From positions 1,298,524-1,362,523 of the forward strand of contig CM035361.1 in the NCBI GenBank assembly GCA_020137815.1: DNA of 64,000 bases, given 5' to 3'. The notes under the pieces were generated by a model, which was given only the letters and a program-made list of their open reading frames with translations, was not told the DNA's origin and made no database searches. Numbering within the stretch: position 1 is the stretch's first letter; the number at the start of each line of letters is the position of its first letter. Source of the DNA: Hormiphora californensis. Its lineage: Eukaryota > Ctenophora > Tentaculata > Cydippida > Pleurobrachiidae. The translations under genes were made by a program, and so were the position numbers. Below, piece by piece: positions 48,201 through 56,700 of the stretch.

Positions 48201-51200
48201 GTTTCTTAGAGATAAGGAGGTCAAAGAATGAAAGTTTCTTAGAGATAAGGAGGTCAAAGTGAGAAAGTTTCTTAGAGATAAGGCGGTCAAAAAATGAAAG
48301 TTTCTTAGAGATAAGGAGGTCAAAGTGGGAAAGTTTCTTAGAGATAAGGAGGTCAAAGAATGAAAGTTTCTTAGAGATAAGGAAGTCGAAGAATGAAAGT
48401 CTCTTAGAGATAAGGAGGTCAAAGTGGGAAAGTTTCTTAGAGATAAGGAGGTCAAAGTGTGAAAGTTTCTTAGAGATAAGGAGGTCAAAGTGGAAAAGTT
48501 TCTTAGAGATAAGGAGGTCAAAGTGGAAAAGTTTCTTAGAGATAAGGAGGTCAAAAATGAAAGTTTTTTAGAGATAAGGAGGTCAAAATTGGAAAGTTTC
48601 TTAGAGATAAGGAGGTCGAAGTGGAAAAGTTTCTTAGAGATAAGGAGGTCAAAGTGGGAAAGTTTCTTAGAGATAAGGAGGTCAAAGTGGAAAAGTTTCT
48701 TAGAGATAAGGAGGTCAAAGTGGGAAAGTTTCTCAGAGATAAGGAGGTCAAAAATGAAAGTTTCTTAGAGATAAGGAGGTCAAATTGTGAAAGTTTCTTA
48801 GAGATAAGGAGGTCAAAGAATGAAAGTTTCTTAGAGATAAGGAGGTCAAAGTGGGAAAGTTTCTTGGAGATAAGGAGGTCGAAGTGGAAAAGTTTCTTAG
48901 AGATAAGGAGGTCAAAAAATGAAAGTTTCTTAGAGATAAGGAGGTCAAAGTGGGAAAGTTTCTTAGAGATAAAGAGGTCAAAGTTGAAAAGTTTCTCAGA
49001 GATAAGGAGGTCAAAGTGGGAAAGTTTCTTAGAGATAAGGCGGTCAAAAAATGAAAGTTTCTTAGAGATAAGGAGGTCAAAGTGGGAAAGTTTCTTAGAG
49101 ATAAGGAGGTCAAAGAATGAAAGTTTCTTAGAGATAAGGAAGTCAAAGAATGAAAGTCTCTTAGAGATAAGGAGGTCAAAGTGGGAAAGTTTCTTAGAGA
49201 TAAGGAGGTCAAAGTGTGAAAGTTTCTTAGAGATAAGGAGGTCAAAGTGGAAAAGTTTCTTAGAGATAAGGAGGTCAAAGTGGAAAAGTTTCTTAGAGAT
49301 AAGGAGGTCAAAGTGGAAAAGTTTCTTAGAGATAAGGAGGTCAAAAAATGAAAGTTTCTTAGAGATAAGGAGGTCAAATTGTGAAAGTTTCTTAGAGATA
49401 AGGAGGTCAAAGAATGAAAGTTTCTTAGAGATAAGGAGGTCGAAGTGGAAAAGTTTCTTAGAGATAAGGAGGTCAAAAAATGAAAGTTTCTTAGAGATAA
49501 GGAGGTCAAAGTGTGAAAGTTTCTTAGAGATAAGGCGGTCAAAAAATGAAAGTTTCTTAGAGATAAGGAGGTCAAAGTGGGACAGTTTCTTAGAGATAAG
49601 GAGGTCAAAGAATGAAAGTTTCTTAGAGATAAGGAGGTCAAAGTGGGAAAGTTTCTTAGAGATAAGGAGATCAAAGTGGGAAAATTTCGTAGAGATAAGG
49701 AGGTCAAAGTGGAAAAGTTTCTTAGAGATAAGGAGGTCAAAGTGGGAAAGTTTCTTAGAGATAAGGAGGTCGAAGTGGAAAAGTTTGTTAGAGATAAGGA
49801 GGTCAAAGTGGGAAAGTTTCTTAGAGATAAGGAGGTCAAAGTGGAAAAGTTTCTTAGAGATAAGGAGGTCAAAGTGGGAAAGTTTCTTAGAGATAAGGAG
49901 GTCAAAAAATGAAAGTTTCTTAGAGATAAGGAGGTCAAATTGTGAAAGTTTCTTAGAGATAAGGAGGTCAAAGAATGAAAGTTTCTTAGAGATAAGGAGG
50001 TCAAAGTGGGAAAGTTTCTTGGAGATAAGGAGGTCGAAGTGGAAAAGTTTCTTAGAGATAAGGAGGTCAAAAAATGAAAGTTTCTTAGAGATAAGGAGGT
50101 AAAAGTGGGAAAGTTTCTTAGAGATAAAGAGGTCAAAGTTGAAAAGTTTCTTAGAGATAAGGAGGTCAAAGTGGGAAAGTTTCTTAGAGATAAGGAGGTC
50201 AAAGTGTGAAAGTTTCTTAGAGATAAGGAGGTCAAAGAATGAAAGTTTCTTAGAGATAAGCAGGTCAAAGTGGGAAAGTTTCTCAGAGATAAGGAGGTCA
50301 AAGTGTGAAAGTTTCTTAGAGATAAGGAGGTCAAAAAATGAAAGTTTCTTAGAGATAAGGAGGTCAAAGAATGAAAGTTTCTTAGAGATAAGGAGGTCAA
50401 AGTGAGAAAGTTTCTTAGAGATAAGGCGGTCAAAAAATGAAAGTTTCTTAGAGATAAGGAGGTCAAAGTGGGAAAGTTTCTTAGAGATAAGGAGGTCAAA
50501 GAATGAAAGTTTCTTAGAGATAAGGAAGTCAAAGAATGAAAGTCTCTTAGAGATAAGGAGGTCAAAGTGGGAAAGTTTCTTAGAGATAAGGAGGTCAAAG
50601 TGTGAAAGTTTCTTAGAGATAAGGAGGTCAAAGTGGAAAAGTTTCTTAGAGATAAGGAGGTCAAAGTGGAAAAGTTTCTTAGAGATAAGGAGGTCAAAAA
50701 TGAAAGTTTTTTAGAGATAAGGAGGTCAAAATTGGAAAGTTTCTTAGAGATAAGGAGGTCGAAGTGGAAAAGTTTCTTAGAGATAAGGAGGTCAAAGTGG
50801 GAAAGTTTCTTAGAGATAAGGAGGTCAAAGTGGAAAAGTTTCTTAGAGATAAGGAGGTCAAAGTGGGAAAGTTTCTTAGAGATAAGGAGGTCAAAAAATG
50901 AAAGTTTCTTAGAGATAAGGAGGTCAAATTGTGAAAGTTTCTTAGAGATAAGGAGGTCAAAGAATGAAAGTTTCTTAGAGATAAGGAGGTCAAAGTGGGA
51001 AAGTTTCTTGGAGATAAGGAGGTCGAAGTGGAAAAGTTTCTTAGAGATAAGGAGGTCAAAAAATGAAAGTTTCTTAGAGATAAGGAGGTCAAAGTGGGAA
51101 AGTTTCTTAGAGATAAAGAGGTCAAAGTTGAAAAGTTTCTCAGAGATAAGGAGGTCAAAGTGGGAAAGTTTCTTAGAGATAAGGAGGTCAAAGTGTGAAA

Positions 51201-53109
51201 GTTTCTTAGAGATAAGGAGGTCAAAGAATGAAAGTTTCTTAGAGATAAGTAGGTCAAAGTGGGAAAGTTTCTCAGAGATAAGGAGGTCAAAGTGTGAAAG
51301 TTTCTTAGAGATAAGGAGGTCAAAAAATGAAAGTTTCTTAGAGATAAGGAGGTCAAAGAATGAAAGTTTCTTAGAGATAAGGAGGTCAAAGTGAGAAAGT
51401 TTCTTAGAGATAAGGCGGTCAAAAAATGAAAGTTTCTTAGAGATAAGGAGGTCAAAGTGGGAAAGTTTCTTAGAGATAAGGAGGTCAAAGAATGAAAGTT
51501 TCTTAGAGATAAGGAAGTCAAAGAATGAAAGTCTCTTAGAGATAAGGAGGTCAAAGTGGGAAAGTTTCTTAGAGATAAGGAGGTCAAAGTGTGAAAGTTT
51601 CTTAGAGATAAGGAGGTCAAAGTGGAAAAGTTTCTTAGAGATAAGGAGGTCAAAGTGGAAAAGTTTCTTAGAGATAAGGAGGTCAAAAATGAAAGTTTTT
51701 TAGAGATAAGGAGGTCAAAATTGGATAGTTTCTTAGAGATAAGGAGGTCAAAAAATGAAAGTTTCTTAGAGATAAGGAGGTCAAAGTGTGAACGTTTCTT
51801 AGAGATAAGGAGGTCAAAGAATGAAAGTTTCTTAGAGATAAGGAGGTCAAAGAATGAAAGTTTCTTAGAGATAAGCAGGTCAAAGTGGGAAAGTTTCTTA
51901 GAGATAAGGAGGTTAAAGAATGAAAGTTTCTTAGAGATTAGGAGGTCAAAGTGTGACAGTTTCTTAGAGATTAGGAGGTCAATGTGTGAAAATTTCTTAG
52001 AGATTAGCGTTGGTCAAAGTGGGAAAGTTTCTTAGAGATGAGGTGGGTCAAAATGTACGAATGTTTCTTAGAGATTAGGAGGTCAAAGTGGGGAACGCGA
52101 GCTTTATTGCACCTACATCTTATTGGGTTATTTATTTATGTTAAGGAGGCAAACTTAACACTTCCGCCGCTAATCCAATTCTATAACTTCAGGGGTCAGA
52201 GTGGGTGTGCGGATGTTGATACAATATCGGAGTGTCATGACCGAGGTTATGAGAGGTGTTGCCTTGGTGATACCTCAACTAGAGCATGGAACGCTTCACA
52301 TGTGAGTAACATTCATCTTCGTTCATGTCATCTGAATCTGATTGTATGGTACTCCTTTGATTGTGTCAACTACAAACACTTTTCTTTTACTTTACAAAAA
52401 CGTTTCTCTCGATTATATGGTGGATATCTTGGTATCGAAGACACCTCACACTCTGTTTAGGTCGCCGGGCGACCTTCGCGTGCGCTGGCAAGCTAAGGGG
52501 TAACTTCGTAACCAAGTGGATATCATCATTGACAGTTATATTCCCTCTCCAGTGTCAGGTGGAGCGAGCCCCCATCTGTGAGGTTTGTGGGCCACAAGTG
52601 GTAAAAAGAGACAAGTCCCTCAGTGGGTGTACAAGAGTGTCCTGTCCTGGAACGTGCTTTATTAATGAGAAGCAGCACAAGAAGGGGGATGATGGTAAGT
52701 TACTTGACAGAATGATCAATTGGCGAATTCTACTAAGTCAATAAGTTCTGTAAATAATAGTGTGTACTGATGAAAAGTTTCCTTTGAAATAATTGTTTAC
52801 TACTATACTAAACGGTAGTTTTTCCTTTGTTAGTAAGTCAATAAGTTCGTTAATTACTAAAAGTACTTTCTCTCTCCTACAGGAAAGGTTCTAGTTGAGA
52901 CGGGATGTGATGCCCAAGCCACTAATATGCCCTCATGTCTACTTCACCATACAGACTGTTGTGTGAAAACCAATGAGACTTTTTGTTTCTATGGCTATCC
53001 CCAAAACTCTTTCAGCCGAACTGAGCGGTTTTTAATAACTTTCGCAACTTTAATTGCATTTTTAACTCTGATCATCGCTCTCTGTATTAATTTAAAGACA
53101 TTTCCGTAA
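39180..53109 (+). CDS. Type I membrane protein with three Cys-rich (Ly6/uPAR-like) modules
   Basis: Shared exons: 41259-41398, 41524-41605, 41788-41876, 52193-52301, 52559-52694 and 52883-53109 (TAA), all phase-consistent, preceded by one of three alternative signal-peptide exons (39180-39242, 39876-39959, 40867-40986). Three modules repeat a C-x-x-C start, a central C-(F/Y) group, G-C, then C...C-C (modules begin CDFC, CHEC and CEVC; they close GDCCFARQD, ERCCLGDTS and TDCCVKTNE). The C-terminus has one hydrophobic helix (LITFATLIAFLTLIIALCIN) and a very short tail. The Cys spacing resembles three-finger Ly6/uPAR and activin-receptor ectodomains, but this is a pattern match only. The intron 41877-52192 contains the 33-bp satellite. 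Function unknown; probably a surface or adhesion/receptor protein. Confidence 0.75.
39255..39298. repeat. Perfect 44-bp palindrome
   Basis: The left half ttggtgacatagacacctgg runs into a central ggcgcgcc and the exact complement, with no spacer. It lies 12 bp after signal-peptide exon A. A diverged copy with a spacer is at 16265-16373. Confidence 0.95.
39876..39959 (+). CDS. Alternative signal-peptide exon B
   Basis: MLIVVLLSCLGDFVHGRLDK then QMKDGFTR and a phase-0 donor agg|gtaagt. Classic hydrophobic core with an -A/G-x-G-like exit at VHG. It joins in frame to 41259. Confidence 0.6.
40867..40986 (+). CDS. Alternative signal-peptide exon C
   Basis: MANIQCLLIVCLLVGQVITV followed by a His/Asp-rich DNDHDHDS linker and KWTYNPSF, then a phase-0 donor ttt|gtacgt. 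This is the version nearest to the shared exon 41259 and the longest N-terminal extension. Confidence 0.65.
41003..41045 (-). repeat. Fragment of the 23041-23217 element
   Basis: The sequence atcatagcactggcaagtgc followed by ctcgggtccaaaagggg is the reverse complement of the right end of the element at 23041-23217. Confidence 0.5.
42536..42564 (+). repeat. Left copy of the 29-bp direct repeat bounding the satellite
   Basis: Beginning ttatttatttacgttaagga, it matches 52128-52156 at 27 of 29 bases. It sits immediately outside the first recognisable satellite unit. Its second half resembles part of the satellite unit (aaggaggtcaaa). Confidence 0.7.
42568..52090. repeat. 9.5-kb intronic satellite, 33-bp unit, about 290 copies
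   Basis: The consensus unit reads gtttcttagagataaggagg then tcaaagtgggaaa. Most variation is in a five-base slot (gtggg, gtgga, gtgtg, aaaat, gaatg, ttgga); a few 32-bp units shift frame. Outer units (42580-42750 and 51930-52075) carry gatta where inner units have gataa. Private variants such as aagcaggtc recur at whole multiples of 33 bp (46201, 46828, 47587, 48115: steps of 19, 23 and 16 units), so higher-order blocks have been copied. Since 33 is divisible by 3 and few frames contain stops, it yields open frames of up to 1287 codons on the minus strand and 594 on the plus strand; none begins or ends like a gene. Confidence 0.97.
52128..52156 (+). repeat. Right copy of the 29-bp direct repeat bounding the satellite
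   Basis: Beginning ttatttatttatgttaagga, it matches 42536-42564 with two substitutions. It lies 36 bp before the exon at 52193. Confidence 0.7.
52468..52516. repeat. Partial copy of the 12907-12972 foldback element
   Basis: The sequence gcgaccttcgcgtgcgctgg, then aagctaaggggtaacttcgtaacc. Intronic, just before exon 52559-52694. Confidence 0.6.
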
Positions 53110-53714
53110 GAGAAAAGCATGTAAGAGACAGTTTTCAGTAAATTGGGTTGGGGAAATTATGTATTTTTCTAAAATATGATTCATTGTTTAAGTTTTTTAA
53201 TCCAGAATTTTGATTTTGTTCAGATGAAAAGTAATTTCCCGGGCGAGGAAAGTGAAGTATTTTCAGTTTTCTTCCGCACTAAAAAAAAGCCAGTTCTAGA
53301 ATACGATATTTTCGATATGTTAATGCACAACAACGATTTATTAAATTAATAAACTGTAAAAATAAATGCTTTTTAAATTCTATAGTACATAAATTCATAT
53401 TCCTCGACAAGTAGTATTTTCAAAGCTACATTTTACTTATCTAATTTATTTATAACAAAGATTTTCTCAGCTTAAAACATATTTAAACATTTGCATCGTC
53501 ATATTAAATATTTATAGTAGCTACCTTCCTCTATTTATACTGCACCAAATAAAACTTTGGTAAACAATTTGTATTTTAAACACTTCAGCTCTAGCAAAAC
53601 GAGTAAAGTAAAGCCTATCAGGCTAGTCTTTAGAAAACTGTCTGATATTAACACTGTACCGATTTAAAATTTAATTAATTGTACTTCATTTGAATGATTC
53701 CAGTACATGTAACA

Positions 53715-56700
53715 CTACAATTCAGCAATGGATCTTGATAGAGTTGTTGACCCATTTGACACCAAACTCTTCTCTTGATCCTGCAGAAACCTAACTGATC
53801 CAGCTGATCCAGGCACCTTCAACTCATGGGGATATGAGACAGTATCCTGATCTTTCTCTGAAGTATCTTTCTCTGATGTTGGGTTGAGGATCGTTCTGGA
53901 GACACTGGAGACTTCGTCCAGCGGGAACACTTGGGTGTTGGTGAGGCGGGAACTGAAGGGTGTCGTACTCTCGTGTCGTAGGTAGGACTGAAATGAAATA
54001 GAGGGTTATATTAGGTGCAGATATGGAGTAGTTCAGATGAGGGGGTTATTAGGTGCCGATGGAGTAGTTCAGATGGGGTTAATGGTTATAGATACACATG
54101 GGCGAGTACATGGCACGTGCACGTAACTGATTCATCGACACGACGGCACGTGCCGATGGAAGAGTTACACATCTTCTAGGTTCGTATGTCTGTCGGCGCT
54201 CACCTGATCTAGTGCAATGGTTTGATAGTCAAAACGGAGTCTGATGGCACCAGCCGGTCGTTTAGATCTTTTTAAATCCATAAATTTAATTTATTGTTTA
54301 ATCATGTGACCACGTAAAAAGATGGTTACAATAATATCGTTTTATCTTCACTTTGAATCATATATCTAGCTTTAGAAATACTAATGACTCATCATCCCAG
54401 TCTACTAGCCACCAACCCAATTGCCTGGCCAATCACACAGGGTTCTAGGTATTACCAGAATATCACACAAGGCATAAAAGCTGTCAGAGAGCATTATATT
54501 GGCCTGATAGCATAAAAGCAATAGCAAACCCGTCCACAACTATAACTATCTTGTCGATGAATTAGTTCATTGAACTAGTTCGCCCAAAAGCCATTATAGT
54601 ACAGCTATCTCAGATCTATACAATGTACACTAATCGTATTCAGGTGAAAACCATTAGTTTCGAGCAGTAAAAACATTGCCCCGCCTGCACCCGGAACCGG
54701 CCAATTAGGGTTTCACATGTCAACTAGCAGGCTTCACACTTCACCAAAACTACCAATAACTTATAACACTGCACCAGTGCATTGATGTGTTTTTTTGCTT
54801 GCAGTTGTAACACCTTCTGTCCTTTTATATTTTTTCTAAACATTATGCCGGAAGCAAATTAATATACATATTGGCATGGGAACTAATAGAATTTGAAGTA
54901 ATAGAATTTGAACTGTCGACGTTTAAACGTCGACAGTTCAAGTTCTATTTGTTCATTTTCTATTTACTTTTGATGTTTTAGCCTACCTGACGTTCCTCTA
55001 GCCTTAGTCGGGTATGTGTATTTCTACAGCAGAAAATGTCGTAGAATGTTCGCCTGACTTGTTGATGCAGAAAACCATAGATAACTGGATTCACACAACT
55101 GCAGAGATTAACAGTTGTTAGATTTAATAGAAAATTAATCAAATGCAATGGAAAAGTGGTTAAATTTAATCAAAGATGTTTTAGAAGTTGTCATTGACAA
55201 CTGTTGTCATAGTTATTTCTTATTTCTTGTTTTTACTATACCTGTTCATAATGGCAATGACAAAAGTACTGATAACAAGTCCCCGAAAGAAGATTGCCTC
55301 GCAATACGTGTCCAGGAAGTTCATTAAAATTCCAACAACTGAAAAATAATATCATTAGAAATGCACATTAGAATTCACTATTGATATCTCAAATACATAT
55401 TCCTTTCCTGGTGAAAGCTGTGACATTTTAACAGGAATTGCTAAGAAAGTATGAAAATTTGTTTGAGCTAATAATGAATTATGTATTGTCTTTGCAGCAT
55501 GCAGCATATGGGAATTACATGTGTCAGATGACTATGTGTAGAATAGTGGTAGTATAATTATAGGGGTAGATGACAAATGCTTAATATTGTAGGAAACAGT
55601 CGTGACTGAACGTCAGATTCAGGCACGACTGTTGTCCCATATGCATATTCATTTTTGTCCTAATTGTTTGCGGTTCATTACTGTTTCATTTTCTTTGACA
55701 GTTGTAAAACTGATTTTCTAAACCTAGAACAGCTGTTCTTTTTGTTTCCATATGTTGAAACTTTTCAATGAGTCGCAAGGCTACGAAGATTGTCGAATCG
55801 TTCCTTGCATTATACAGATGCTTTTTAGTGTGTATGCCTTTTTAAAATCTCAAGCCGAGCTGTCGTGATCCCGTTCCCAATGCCATTTAGATAATAGCAA
55901 TGTCATTATCATTATACTAATAGTCTTAAAAGCCTTGCCTAATTGAGATTTTCTTGGAAACCCAAGTTTCTATATGGTATGCAAATTGGTAAATTGAATA
56001 TTATAAATTGCGGGACATATGGATCAAACACGTGCAGCTCGAGTGTTTGACGTTTGACAGAATATACTGGTGCTTTTTTCACTTTTGTTGGAATTTTTCC
56101 TTGCACCTGTTTCTCATGCCTTGATCAGTTACCTTGAAATATCTCTCTATCAGGATGTATTCAACTCTCTCCATCCTCCTCTTCCTTCTTCCCTGTGAGG
56201 CGAGGATTGGGTTCATAACCTCCCTCACCCACTACCCCACCTACCAACCCATAGTGGATCTGGTTAACTCTCCTGATATTATCTGGATGCAGCATGATAC
56301 TACCCTGTCCAACAAGACCAATGTGGCATGTGAGATGCTGGCTGAAGGTAGGGGTTTCATATCCTTGGAATCTTGGATCGATGGTCCTGTGGTCCGCTTT
56401 ACTAAATTCTCACTCATGAGCAATCCGCACTCTGCAGAGTCTTTATAACCACTCCATGTGACTCCACGTGACTCCATATGACTCCACGTGACTCCATATG
56501 ACTCCACGTGACTCCATATGACTCCATATTTTCAGGTGTAAACGTTGTCGTTCACCAAGGCTCATCAGACGACACGGATATATTCTCGAGCCTATTTGGG
56601 ACGGAGCACAATATACCTGTAATCTCAGTAGCCGGTACCTGCTCACAACTTCACGATTCTGTCAATGAGTTGGTTACCATGTCACCCAGTGACAAATATC

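Noticed and set aside
44691-48554. 1287-codon minus-strand frame and other long frames in 42.7-51.9 kb
   Set aside because: Pure translation of the 33-bp satellite; frames overlap on both strands, have no splice or start context, and are interrupted by 32-bp units.
42568-52090. CRISPR-like regular repeats
   Set aside because: Units are contiguous 33-mers with a small variable slot, no unique spacers, within an intron of an animal gene.
54987-55338. Opsin identity for the GPCR
   Set aside because: The TM7 position expected to hold the retinal-binding lysine is isoleucine.
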